From assembly GCA_945874125.1 (NCBI GenBank), contig CAMCFB010000001.1, forward strand, positions 1-64,000: a stretch of DNA of 64,000 nucleotides, in the 5' to 3' direction. The position numbers were made by a program, and so were the translations under genes. The notes below the pieces were generated by a model. The model was not told where the DNA came from and made no database searches. It was given only the letters and a program-made list of their open reading frames with translations. This stretch comes from Verrucomicrobia subdivision 6 bacterium. Its GTDB lineage: Bacteria; Verrucomicrobiota; Verrucomicrobiia; Methylacidiphilales; Verrucolacustridaceae. Shown here one piece after another: positions 39,928-48,802 of the stretch; positions within the stretch are counted from its first letter, which is position 1, and every line of letters begins with the position of its first letter.

Positions 39928-40012
39928 GCCCGGGTGGTGGAATGGCAGACACAAGGGACTTAAAATCCCTTGGGGAGAAATCCCCGTGCGGGTTCGACCC
40001 CCGCCCCGGGCA
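39928..40012 (+). tRNA. tRNA-Leu (anticodon UAA)
   Basis: Acceptor GCCCGGG/CCCGGGC; anticodon arm AGGGA-CTTAAAA-TCCCT; long variable arm; T-arm GGTTCGACC; no encoded CCA. Confidence 0.95.
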
Positions 40013-40079
40013 CACACCTTAACCTCATTCGCTGTTCCAGAGTTGCCCCTCCACCAGACGTGTGTATTTTCCTAACTCA

Positions 40080-40319
40080 ATGGCTGACAAGACCCGCATC
40101 CTGAAAGAGAACGTCCCAGGCCAATGGTACGTCGACGATAGCTGCACCCCCTGCCACGTCTGCTTAGAAGAGGCTCCCAAACTTCTAAAATATAACGAGG
40201 ACCAAACCTACGTGTACTTTTTTAAACAACCGGAAACCCCGGAAGAGATCGATGCCGCCCAGCGTGCCCTCGATATCTGTCCCACGGGCTCCATTGGAAG
40301 TGATAACGCAAATGTCTGA
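40080..40319 (+). CDS. 4Fe-4S ferredoxin
   Basis: CTPCHVCLEEAPKLLKY...DICPTGSI single-cluster ferredoxin pattern. Confidence 0.88.
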   Translation: MADKTRILKENVPGQWYVDDSCTPCHVCLEEAPKLLKYNEDQTYVYFFKQPETPEEIDAAQRALDICPTGSIGSDNANV

Positions 40320-41442
40320 ACTCGCGACACCACCGGCGACTCCTGCTTTTAGCAGGAACAATCCGTTCTCCTCTCAGCTCAAAGAAAATCGTTGCCTCAA
40401 TCAGAAGGGTTCCAGCAAAGACACCCGCCACATCGTGATCGAGTTGGGCTCGTCCGGCCCCACCTACACCTGCGGGGACTCGCTGGGCGTGCTTCCCCGA
40501 AATCCAGATTCGCTCGTTCGCGAGTTTACCCAAAGATTAGGACTCCATGAAGACGCCGCTCTGCATGAAACCATCGCCACCTCCGCCGTCTTAAACCGTG
40601 TCGGCAAAAAGTTCGTCAAAGCGGTGGCGGAAAAAGCTACCGGTACTGCGCGGGATAAACTTCAGGCGATCTGTGCCGACGAAAAGAAGCTCGATGAATA
40701 TGTTTTCGACCGAGATGTCGTCGACGTCCTCCACGATGCCCCTGGCGTCCACCTCGAACCCTCAGAAATTCCAAATCTTCTTAACAAGATCGCCCCCCGA
40801 CTCTATTCGATCGCTTCATCGCCCGACCATCGTCCCGGCGAAGTTCATCTCACCGTCGCTCTGGTACAATATAACTCACATGGGCGGACAAAAAAAGGCC
40901 TCGCCTCGGGCTACTTGGCCGATCTTTCCGGCACCACCTCCATCCCCGTTTATGTCCAACCCACCCGACACTTTCACCTCCCCGCACCGGATCGGGATAT
41001 CATCATGGTCGGCCCGGGGACAGGGATTGCCCCGTTTCGCGCCTTTCTCCAACACCGCGCTCGTCACGGCCATACGGGTCGCAATTGGCTCTTCTTTGGC
41101 GACCAACACGCCAAGACCGACTTTCTCTATGCCGATGAATTCTCCGACGCGCAAAAGGCGGGTCATCTGCACAAGCTTTCGACTGCTTTCTCCCGCGATC
41201 AGGCCGACAAAATTTACGTCCAACATCGGATGGAGGAAGAAGGGGCAGAGCTGTGGCGCTGGTTGCAAAATGGCGCTTACTTCTATGTCTGCGGGGACGC
41301 CAAGCGAATGGCCAAGGACGTGCATGCTGCCCTGATCAAAATCGCGGCCCAACATGGCGGAAAAACCCCCGAGCAAGCGGAGGAGTGGGTCTCCGTTACA
41401 TTTTCTAAAACCGAAAAACGGTATCTGAAAGACGTGTACTAA
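40312..41442 (+). CDS. CysJ-like diflavin reductase module lacking flavodoxin domain (sulfite reductase flavoprotein-like FAD/NADPH reductase)
   Basis: PRLYSIASSPD FAD-binding, MVGPGTGIAPFRAFLQHRARHG, NWLFFGDQHAKTDFLYADEF, YFYVCGDAKRMAKDVHAAL. Confidence 0.88.
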   Translation: MSELATPPATPAFSRNNPFSSQLKENRCLNQKGSSKDTRHIVIELGSSGPTYTCGDSLGVLPRNPDSLVREFTQRLGLHEDAALHETIATSAVLNRVGKKFVKAVAEKATGTARDKLQAICADEKKLDEYVFDRDVVDVLHDAPGVHLEPSEIPNLLNKIAPRLYSIASSPDHRPGEVHLTVALVQYNSHGRTKKGLASGYLADLSGTTSIPVYVQPTRHFHLPAPDRDIIMVGPGTGIAPFRAFLQHRARHGHTGRNWLFFGDQHAKTDFLYADEFSDAQKAGHLHKLSTAFSRDQADKIYVQHRMEEEGAELWRWLQNGAYFYVCGDAKRMAKDVHAALIKIAAQHGGKTPEQAEEWVSVTFSKTEKRYLKDVY

Positions 41443-41448
41443 CACTCC

Positions 41449-41676
41449 ATGGCTCGTCGATCCCCATCAGGAAATCTCTTCGTGGGTTTGGTGGCGGGGG
41501 TTTTAATCTTGGTCGGAGTCGCTCTTTATTTGCGCGATCGCGGTCTTCTCCAGCTCCCCCAACCGACACAACCCGCGCCGGCCCAGCGGGCCGAAGATCT
41601 GGCAAAGAAGTATCCCGAGGCTGAGGCATTCGCCACCCCAAAAACCGCCGCCCCCGCAGATAAAAAAAAACGGTAG
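41449..41676 (+). CDS. Short TM protein; probable N-terminal membrane anchor of the following L,D-transpeptidase in another frame
   Basis: MARRSPSGNLFVGLVAGVLILVGVALYLRDRG TM; frame ends just after an A9 run; the -1 frame is open from that run into the downstream ORF. Confidence 0.65.
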   Translation: MARRSPSGNLFVGLVAGVLILVGVALYLRDRGLLQLPQPTQPAPAQRAEDLAKKYPEAEAFATPKTAAPADKKKR

Positions 41677-41732
41677 AGCAAGCGGACTCGGTCGAGGCCC
41701 CGTCCACCCCTATCGGCCCGCCGACCCCGCCC

Positions 41733-42629
41733 ATGGGCAAGGAGGTTCGCCGGGCTGAACCCATCGCGACCGATTCTCCACGTGACACCATTGCCATCGC
41801 CGGATGGCAAACCTTACTCGACCGAATGAACTTTTCTTGCGGAACCATCGATGGCCACTTCGCCAAACGCAGCCGTCGGGCCATCACGCAATTCCAAATT
41901 CATCGAACTTTAGCGACCACCGGTGAACTCGATATCGAGACACGAATCAACTTAGGGAAACCCGGGGACGCCTACATCGATTATATTCTCACGCCAGACG
42001 ACCTCCTTCGCGTGGTTCCTAAACCCAAAGGCTACGTCGCCATGAGCAAAGCGGCCGCTCTCGAATACAACGACCCTTGGGAAATGCTCTCCGAGAAAAC
42101 CCACTCCACCCCCTCCTTCTTAAAAGAGTTGAACCCGTCGGTCACCAACCTCGTGGCCGGAACGCAGCTGACCCTGCCCAATCTTGAGGGGACTCGCAAA
42201 CTTCCCCCCGTTTCGCGCATCGTGATTATGATCTCAGAAACCACTCTTTTGGCCTTCGATACGAACAATAAAGTCGTGGCCTGCTTTCCCTGCTCAATCG
42301 CCGCCAATAAAACCAAGGTTCCGAATGTGCCTTTGACTGTGGCGAATATTGCGCCGAATCCCAACTACACCTTCGACCCAAAAGTTCTTCTCCAAGTGGC
42401 CCAGCAGGAGGGCATCACCAACAAATTGGTGCTTCCCCCGGGGCCCAATAATCCTGTCGGGACGGCTTGGATTGGGCTCTCCCTCCAAGGGTACGGCATT
42501 CATGGGACACCCGAGCCGGAGGATATTTCCAGGACCGGATCCCACGGTTGCTTCCGACTGGCGAACTGGAACGCCACCAAGCTGGTGCGGGCGGTTCGCC
42601 CTGGCGTGCCCGTCGAGGTTGTGCCCTAG
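41733..42629 (+). CDS. L,D-transpeptidase (YkuD) with N-terminal peptidoglycan-binding-like region
   Basis: LLDRMNFSCGTIDGHFAKRSRRAITQFQ (PG_binding-like); catalytic GYGIHGTPEPEDISRTGSHGCFRLANWNA. Confidence 0.9.
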   Translation: MGKEVRRAEPIATDSPRDTIAIAGWQTLLDRMNFSCGTIDGHFAKRSRRAITQFQIHRTLATTGELDIETRINLGKPGDAYIDYILTPDDLLRVVPKPKGYVAMSKAAALEYNDPWEMLSEKTHSTPSFLKELNPSVTNLVAGTQLTLPNLEGTRKLPPVSRIVIMISETTLLAFDTNNKVVACFPCSIAANKTKVPNVPLTVANIAPNPNYTFDPKVLLQVAQQEGITNKLVLPPGPNNPVGTAWIGLSLQGYGIHGTPEPEDISRTGSHGCFRLANWNATKLVRAVRPGVPVEVVP

Positions 42630-42644
42630 TCCGACTTCGCTCCT

Positions 42645-43607
42645 TCAGGGTGATGCGATCCTTGATCGCGAAAAACTCAACCAAATCGGCCAGTGGTCAC
42701 TGGGAATATTTGAGTTTTGCCATACCCCGGCTTGGTATCTCTTCGAGCCAATCTTTTTCTGCCATCCTGGAGAAAGCAGAATGGCATCGAAATCCGTCGC
42801 GGGATACTTTCCCTCCTTGTCCGGTCGCACCGTCGCTCCCTTGGGCCACGGCACATCATGGGTAACCGATACCCATCCTTCCCCCAAAAGTCCCCACACT
42901 GTTTTCTCTTTCCGAAAGTCTGGATTTTTTAGCGAACAGTTAAAATCCCCACCCACCGCGATTGCGTCTGTGCCCGGCACCAAGCCACGGCGTTGCCAAT
43001 CCTGTCGGAGATATTCGATGGCTCGCTCTCTCCGTTTCGAGGTCACCTCCCTCCCCCCCCGGTTGCTTTTCAAGTGAACGACATAAGCGGTCCACGAACC
43101 CTGCCGCTGGGTTTTCCACTCCACCCCTAAAAAGCCTCGCACCGGACGGTCCAGCGTTAGCGGTAATTTTTCGAAATTCACCTCCCAAGCCTCCTGCCAA
43201 GGCACGCGACTACAAATGGCCAGATTTTGAGGGAGAAGGGTTTTCTCCTCATCCTCCGCTCGGTCAAAGCGCGTGACCGCCTGCCAGGGCAACTCACGAA
43301 CGCTCCGGCGTAGGGCTCCGGCATTCAATACCTCCTGAAACATTCCCACATCTGGCTTGAATCGATTCAGCCAAAAATGAACCGCGGCCTCATGCCTTTC
43401 TCTTTCCGTTTTCGATGCCAGCGGATTTCGCCCTGGAAACCATTGCAAATTCCATGTCATCCACCGCTGGGGCAGCTCGCGGGGAACAGCCCCGCCGGCT
43501 GGCTGGGATAACTCCGGCTCCCGCAGGACGGGGGGAGGAAGAGGCAGTTTGGCCTGGCTCTCTCCCAACCCTACGACCCAGAGTAATAAATAATATCCTA
43601 CTTTCAC
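42645..43607 (-). CDS. Endonuclease/exonuclease/phosphatase family protein
   Basis: TWNLQWFPG, VHLKSNRGG, AVGGDFNCSL, PATDFDAILLS, SDHWPIWLSF; GTG start. Confidence 0.8.
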   Translation of the reverse strand: MKVGYYLLLWVVGLGESQAKLPLPPPVLREPELSQPAGGAVPRELPQRWMTWNLQWFPGRNPLASKTERERHEAAVHFWLNRFKPDVGMFQEVLNAGALRRSVRELPWQAVTRFDRAEDEEKTLLPQNLAICSRVPWQEAWEVNFEKLPLTLDRPVRGFLGVEWKTQRQGSWTAYVVHLKSNRGGREVTSKRRERAIEYLRQDWQRRGLVPGTDAIAVGGDFNCSLKNPDFRKEKTVWGLLGEGWVSVTHDVPWPKGATVRPDKEGKYPATDFDAILLSPGWQKKIGSKRYQAGVWQNSNIPSDHWPIWLSFSRSRIASP

Positions 43608-43668
43608 TATAGGATATAACTCCCCAAATCAGACTAGGGTTCGGTTAAATTTTCACTAGGTTCGAGAT

Positions 43669-43902
43669 CTAATCTTCCGCCGGTCGTAGAGGCGGGCCAG
43701 CGGGATCGCGCTCAATCAGCTCACCGCTTTTCACTTTCCGGAGAAGCTCCTGCTTAGCCCCCTCCCTCAGCCACTCCTCCCGCTCACCCCTTCGGTTTGC
43801 CCAAACAAGGAGTCCGGATGCCCCACATAGAAGACTGACAAAAATAAAAATCTGTAATCGCAACTTAAAGCCATAATCCAAACGATCCCACCTTTCATCC
43901 AT
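43669..43902 (-). CDS. Small single-TM protein of unknown function
   Basis: MDERWDRLDYGFKLRLQIFIFVSLLCGASGLLVWANRRGEREEWLREGAKQELLRK. Confidence 0.55.
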   Translation of the reverse strand: MDERWDRLDYGFKLRLQIFIFVSLLCGASGLLVWANRRGEREEWLREGAKQELLRKVKSGELIERDPAGPPLRPAED

Positions 43903-44071
43903 ATGGTGCCTCCAGGTAAAACCTTTTCTATATTTTATCTCTTTTGGCATATAATTGATGATCAATGAAATACTACTGTATATCTTTGTCGCAGATTTGC
44001 CATATTTCAAGGGGTATCATAAAATATTTCTTACTCTCGTTTTACTGAATTTTCCGTAAGGTGTCCGGAAT

Positions 44072-44153
44072 GGGCCTGTGGCGAAACTGGCAGACGCGAC
44101 AGACTTAGGATCTGTTGGGGTAACCCATGGAGGTTCAAGTCCTCTCAGGCCCA
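44072..44153 (+). tRNA. tRNA-Leu (anticodon UAG)
   Basis: Acceptor GGGCCTG/CAGGCCC; anticodon arm ACAGA-CTTAGGA-TCTGT; T-arm GGTTCAAGTCC; no encoded CCA. Confidence 0.95.
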
Positions 44154-44238
44154 CTTTATTCCCTCTTGTTCTCAACTCATTTTTTCATGACATCCTAACA
44201 ACTTGGGACGGACAAAACTCTGCCCGATTCTTCCCCGT

Positions 44239-45900
44239 ATGGTCTTGGGTTTTCCAAAATCGGGGCGTTGGATTGTGCTTACTGCGCTGACCCTGTTTTC
44301 ATTCGCACCTCCCCTGCATGCCATGGACGAAGAAACCGCGAAAACGATTGCTGATCTTAAAGCTCAAATGCAGTCCCTGATGGACGAGGTAAAAAAACTA
44401 AAGAGTCAGCAGTCAAACAACCCACCGGTCGCCCGCCTTCGCCCTCCCACCCCTGAACCAACCGATCCAAACAAACCTCAGCCACCTCTGCTCCCTCATC
44501 CTTTCGGGTACACCCCATTTCTTACCCCAAAAGCTGCAAAACCAAATCGGAAGCCAATGCTTTCCTCGGAAGTACAAGAGCAATCTTCCATGGAACAGCA
44601 AGTCGAGGGCACCACAGAATCCACTCCAAAATCGGAGCAGCAACAACAGAGGGATCTCCCCCAGTTGGATGTATCAGAGAGAGGACTCATCTTCCGCTCC
44701 GCCGATCAACAACACCTGGTTCGGCTTGGAGGGCTTCTTCAACTGGATGATCGGCAGTTCGTCGACCCAGGGACAAGTGATATGTCCAAATTCCTCATTC
44801 GCCGGGCTCGCCCCTACGTGGCTGGTTTCTTTTACGATGATTGGGAGTACCGGTTTGCACCCGAATTCGCCCTTTCCGCGCCGAATGCCCAAACCTATCA
44901 AACGACCATTGCGGATGCTTTTATTAACTACGCCCCCATCGATGAAATCCAAGTTCAGGCAGGCAAGTTTACTCCACCCCTCGGCCTCGAAATGCTTACG
45001 CCCGCCGCGTTCGTTCCCTTTTCCGAACGCTCCTTAACCTCCAATCTGATTCCCAACCGTGAAATCGGCGTGATGACCCATGGCCTCGTCTTTTCGGAGA
45101 AACTCTCGTGGGCCGCTATGGTTGGAGCCGGATCACGGAATGATACCATCCAAAGCGGGCTCGATTACGGCACAGGTCCCGTGGGATATTTTCGAATATT
45201 CTGCCAGCCCTTTCGCAACGAATCGGACCTTCCCGAGGAACTGGAAGGTTTACACTTCGGCGTCGGTGGCAGTATTGGATGGCAAGCGCAGAATGACGGA
45301 GTCGATACCGCCAATTTATTTCAGAATTACAGCACCGACGGCGGAAATACATTTCTCACTTTCCCCAATGGGCTGAATGTTCAAGGCGAGGTTTGGAGAA
45401 TCAGCCCGCAACTTTACTATCGGTACGGCCCTCTCGCCCTGATCAGCGAATTCACCACCGAAAAGCAGGGGGTCAATACGGGCGGGGTGATTGGTTCGTC
45501 CGGGGGCGGTTTCACCAACTACCAGACCACTTCTTGGAATCTGGAACTCGATTGGGTTATCACGGGGGAAATCGCCTCCTTGGGCGGCGTCGTGCCTCAG
45601 CACCCTTTGGATTTTACCAACGGCGACATTGGCGCTTGGGAGATTAGCTTTCGTTACGATGGACTTGCCGCCGGTGCCAATATGTTTCGACCCATAGATC
45701 AGGGCGGTTTGGGAATCTCTCAAACCACCAGTGCCACCGGCGTGAATGGCGCCTCCCTGGCTCTCAACTGGTATCCCAATCGACTGATCCGCTTGGGTGT
45801 CACTCTCGAGTATAACGCCTTCACAGGCGGAGGTGCCCCCGGGACTGTCGTGGAAAATAATGAGCTCGGGTTCATTACCCGTCTCCAACTCCTCTATTAA
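44239..45900 (+). CDS. Phosphate-selective porin O/P-like outer-membrane porin
   Basis: Signal peptide, N-terminal coiled coil (ETAKTIADLKAQMQSLMDEVKKLKSQQ), OprP-like barrel (FIRRARPYVAGFFYDDWEYRFAPEF, LALNWYPNRLIRLGVTLEYNAF). Confidence 0.85.
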   Translation: MVLGFPKSGRWIVLTALTLFSFAPPLHAMDEETAKTIADLKAQMQSLMDEVKKLKSQQSNNPPVARLRPPTPEPTDPNKPQPPLLPHPFGYTPFLTPKAAKPNRKPMLSSEVQEQSSMEQQVEGTTESTPKSEQQQQRDLPQLDVSERGLIFRSADQQHLVRLGGLLQLDDRQFVDPGTSDMSKFLIRRARPYVAGFFYDDWEYRFAPEFALSAPNAQTYQTTIADAFINYAPIDEIQVQAGKFTPPLGLEMLTPAAFVPFSERSLTSNLIPNREIGVMTHGLVFSEKLSWAAMVGAGSRNDTIQSGLDYGTGPVGYFRIFCQPFRNESDLPEELEGLHFGVGGSIGWQAQNDGVDTANLFQNYSTDGGNTFLTFPNGLNVQGEVWRISPQLYYRYGPLALISEFTTEKQGVNTGGVIGSSGGGFTNYQTTSWNLELDWVITGEIASLGGVVPQHPLDFTNGDIGAWEISFRYDGLAAGANMFRPIDQGGLGISQTTSATGVNGASLALNWYPNRLIRLGVTLEYNAFTGGGAPGTVVENNELGFITRLQLLY

Positions 45901-47822
45901 CTCTTTCGCTCGGCCGCCACCCGCTTTTCCTCCCGCTCCTCACTCTCCCCCCCAAAACGATGATCCCGATAAAGGGTGATCGAGACGTCCTTATTCCTCC
46001 GAATGCACTCCTTGATTGCCTCCGGATCCTTTTCGCACCACAGCAATGTCTTCCAGCTCGTCAGATGCTTAGGCTTGTGGAAGTCGCTCCCAGCGATCAG
46101 AGGCAATCTCTTCAGCCCAACCGGATTAAAAAGATCATCCCGATTGCCAATTTCCCAAGCATCAATCAAAGGCCGAAACTCATCCTGCCGCTCCCACAAA
46201 TAAAGAGTGTCTTTTCCCCAGGCCGAACTCATGTGATGCGGGTGCGCCGCAATCGTCAACCCCCCCTGGGCGCGAACCTGCCCACAAATCTCTTTCAACG
46301 ATAGCGCAGGATCAATCGGACTCTGCAGATCGACCCCTAAAAGATGGGCCGATCCCTTCGCCGTGAGCCCATCATGGTTAAATTCCAGCCCTGGAAATAA
46401 AATCATCCGATACTTCGTCCAAGCCCGGTTCTTCTCCTCCCCCAACGCCCGAAAGTAGTCCGGTAAATCGTCCACCGTCAGGACTAAGCCTGAGAGATTA
46501 GCCAACCGCCCCAACAATCGCCGGCGATCAACCAGATGGTCGGTCACCGCCAATGCATCGAAACCCCTTCGGCCGTAAAAATCCACCAGTTCCCGCAGCG
46601 TCAGGCGCCCATCCGAAAAGATCGTATGGGCATGCAAATCCACCATGCGTAGACCTTTCTTCCCCGTGTGCCCATGATGAATCAGACGAAGTTCAGGGAC
46701 CCGTTCCATCTCGTTCGCCGATTGCGCCATCTGTAAGATTCGTCCCGCCAATCTCTCCGTTGCCCCCAACGACCGCACCGCCTCCTGCCGCGCCCTCCTT
46801 CCCCACTCCCGCAACCCCACCCCGCCCCCTTCCAAAGCTTGCCCGATTCGCGCCGCAATCTCAGACGGGGAGTCCGCCAGGGCACCACCCCCCAACCGCG
46901 TGACCAGCCGACAAATTCCCTTTCTTTTTTCCGAGTTCTTGCCTCCCTCCACCAGCACGGTCGGGCGACCCGTCGCCAGCACCTCCCGCACACTGATCGT
47001 GCCCGGCTTTGTCACCACCAAATCATGCGCCCGAATCATTCCCGCAAGATTTTTCACCCAGCCGTGAATCTCCAGCTTTCCCTGCGTCCCCGCAAAGGCT
47101 TTCCGTAAATCTCCCTTCAGCTCCTCCTCTTTGCCCACCACCGCCGTTACTTCCACATCGGGAAACGACAAAATCTTTTCGACCGTTCGCACGGCCTTTC
47201 GCCGGCGCGAGTTGATCAGATAAAGAATTCGAAAGGGTTCGCGATTTTTTCCTGATCCCCTTTTCCTCTCCTCCGCCGGCTCAAACGTCGGCCGAACGGG
47301 CCATCCTCCCGCCACGACTTCCTTCACCCTGGAGTTCGTCTCCTTTAACTCCTTCGCCGATCCCTCATCCGCCACCCATAAAAGATCCGCCGTCACTCCG
47401 TCCCAACCAGGCAACTCCTCCGCCTCCAAAACCACTCCCACTCTTTGAAAGCCTGCTTCCGATCGGTCCTGCACTCTCTCCTGCAACGCTAAGCCCACCG
47501 CAGGATGAAAAAAAACGACCACCTCAGGTCGCGCCTCCTCCAGAGTCAATGCTACTAACCGCCGCAACTGAGGCCACCCGGAGCTCCCCAATACATCCAT
47601 CCCCGCCCTCCGTATCCATCTCCCCAATGTCTCCCCTCTAGCCTTTCCCCTCCCCAACTTCCCCGAAATCCACCCCAACCACCCTTCGATCCCCCCCTGC
47701 CCTACCTCCCGAACCTCCACCCGTAACTCTGCCCCAGACTCCTCCTCTAAAACATCCCGCAACGCTCGCGCCACGTAGTGGTGCTCCTCTTGCCCCCCCG
47801 TCAGGATCAGAACGTCTTTCAC
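45897..47822 (-). CDS. Fusion of MGDG synthase/MurG-like glycosyltransferase and PHP-domain phosphoesterase
   Basis: N-terminal GT-B-like (VTKPGTISVREVLATGRPTVLVEGGKNSEKRKG); C-terminal PHP motifs DLHAHTIFSDGRLT, AVTDHL, GLEFNHDG, AAHPHH, AGSDFHKPKHL. Confidence 0.8.
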   Translation of the reverse strand: MKDVLILTGGQEEHHYVARALRDVLEEESGAELRVEVREVGQGGIEGWLGWISGKLGRGKARGETLGRWIRRAGMDVLGSSGWPQLRRLVALTLEEARPEVVVFFHPAVGLALQERVQDRSEAGFQRVGVVLEAEELPGWDGVTADLLWVADEGSAKELKETNSRVKEVVAGGWPVRPTFEPAEERKRGSGKNREPFRILYLINSRRRKAVRTVEKILSFPDVEVTAVVGKEEELKGDLRKAFAGTQGKLEIHGWVKNLAGMIRAHDLVVTKPGTISVREVLATGRPTVLVEGGKNSEKRKGICRLVTRLGGGALADSPSEIAARIGQALEGGGVGLREWGRRARQEAVRSLGATERLAGRILQMAQSANEMERVPELRLIHHGHTGKKGLRMVDLHAHTIFSDGRLTLRELVDFYGRRGFDALAVTDHLVDRRRLLGRLANLSGLVLTVDDLPDYFRALGEEKNRAWTKYRMILFPGLEFNHDGLTAKGSAHLLGVDLQSPIDPALSLKEICGQVRAQGGLTIAAHPHHMSSAWGKDTLYLWERQDEFRPLIDAWEIGNRDDLFNPVGLKRLPLIAGSDFHKPKHLTSWKTLLWCEKDPEAIKECIRRNKDVSITLYRDHRFGGESEEREEKRVAAERKS

Positions 47823-47926
47823 TCTCTTATGTGAATAAGTTGGGGAAAAGGGAGAGCAAGTCCGCCGAGGTTACAATTATGTGTCAAACTAGGACATCCT
47901 GACCATTCGTTACTTGTAATTTCAAA

Positions 47927-48469
47927 TTAACGTTTTACGCCGCTTTTATAGGTATTTTCCAACCTCTCTTTGGCTTCCTGCTCTAATCTTTTCCGTAGTG
48001 GGGATAACTCCTCACGAATCGCCTTTTCTGTGGCCATCTTCTCCATCCAGTAAGCCCGAACAAAAGCCTGCTCATTTTCCGGGCCCACTTGAAGATCGAA
48101 GTCCTTGGCCACGGCCAAAGCCTCCTTGGTCGATTTAGCCCAAAATTCATCAATCCTCTCGACCAATCTGACCCTCTGCTCCTCGGATAACTTTTTATAC
48201 ATGGGCCACGCCTCCAACTTCTCCCCCAACTGCTCACGCGGCACCAAAGCCAAAGCCATAATTTGCACAAAGCGATCCTGATCCGGCGGGCCCGCCCAGA
48301 ACTGATCCTTCTCTCTCTGCACCATATCCCTCTTCGGGACGAAAGGGGCATCCGGCACCCGAGGAGGGCGCGGCTTTTTCGCTTTCTCACTGCCATCTGT
48401 CTCTTGCCCATGCCCCGCCCCGCCCAAGAGAGCCAACGCCAGAATTGCCCGCAGAGCTACTCGCCTCAT
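47927..48469 (-). CDS. Secreted helical protein (DUF3106/Spy-like character)
   Basis: Signal peptide MRRVALRAILALALLGGAGHGQ; charged helical body; start overlaps preceding stop. Confidence 0.5.
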   Translation of the reverse strand: MRRVALRAILALALLGGAGHGQETDGSEKAKKPRPPRVPDAPFVPKRDMVQREKDQFWAGPPDQDRFVQIMALALVPREQLGEKLEAWPMYKKLSEEQRVRLVERIDEFWAKSTKEALAVAKDFDLQVGPENEQAFVRAYWMEKMATEKAIREELSPLRKRLEQEAKERLENTYKSGVKR

Positions 48470-48780
48470 AAGCCAGCCCACCAACGACTCTCCCGATCCT
48501 CTTCCACCATCGCGTCCAAGGCCGCAAATAACTCCGCGTCCGCCACCGAAGGCTGACTATCCCACCGCAACCATCCAACCGCCAAAATTGCCGCCCCCGC
48601 ACCCAGTAAAACCCACCTCGGCAAACCAAACCACCCCCTCTTCCTATCCTCCTCCCGCCGCAAACGCGCCATCGTCTTGGCCGCAAACCACGGCGGTGCC
48701 TTCGCTACAGGGTCCGCCGCCCATAGCCTCCCCAACTGCGGCCCCAGCCCATCCCCACCCTCATCTCTCGTCTTCTTCAT
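48466..48780 (-). CDS. Small single-TM protein, anti-sigma-like
   Basis: 104 aa, N-cytoplasmic acidic/Trp-rich segment then TM WVLLGAGAAILAVGWL; directly downstream of ECF sigma gene. Confidence 0.5.
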   Translation of the reverse strand: MKKTRDEGGDGLGPQLGRLWAADPVAKAPPWFAAKTMARLRREEDRKRGWFGLPRWVLLGAGAAILAVGWLRWDSQPSVADAELFAALDAMVEEDRESRWWAGL

Positions 48781-48802
48781 ATAGGATTAAACTACCATTT
48801 CT

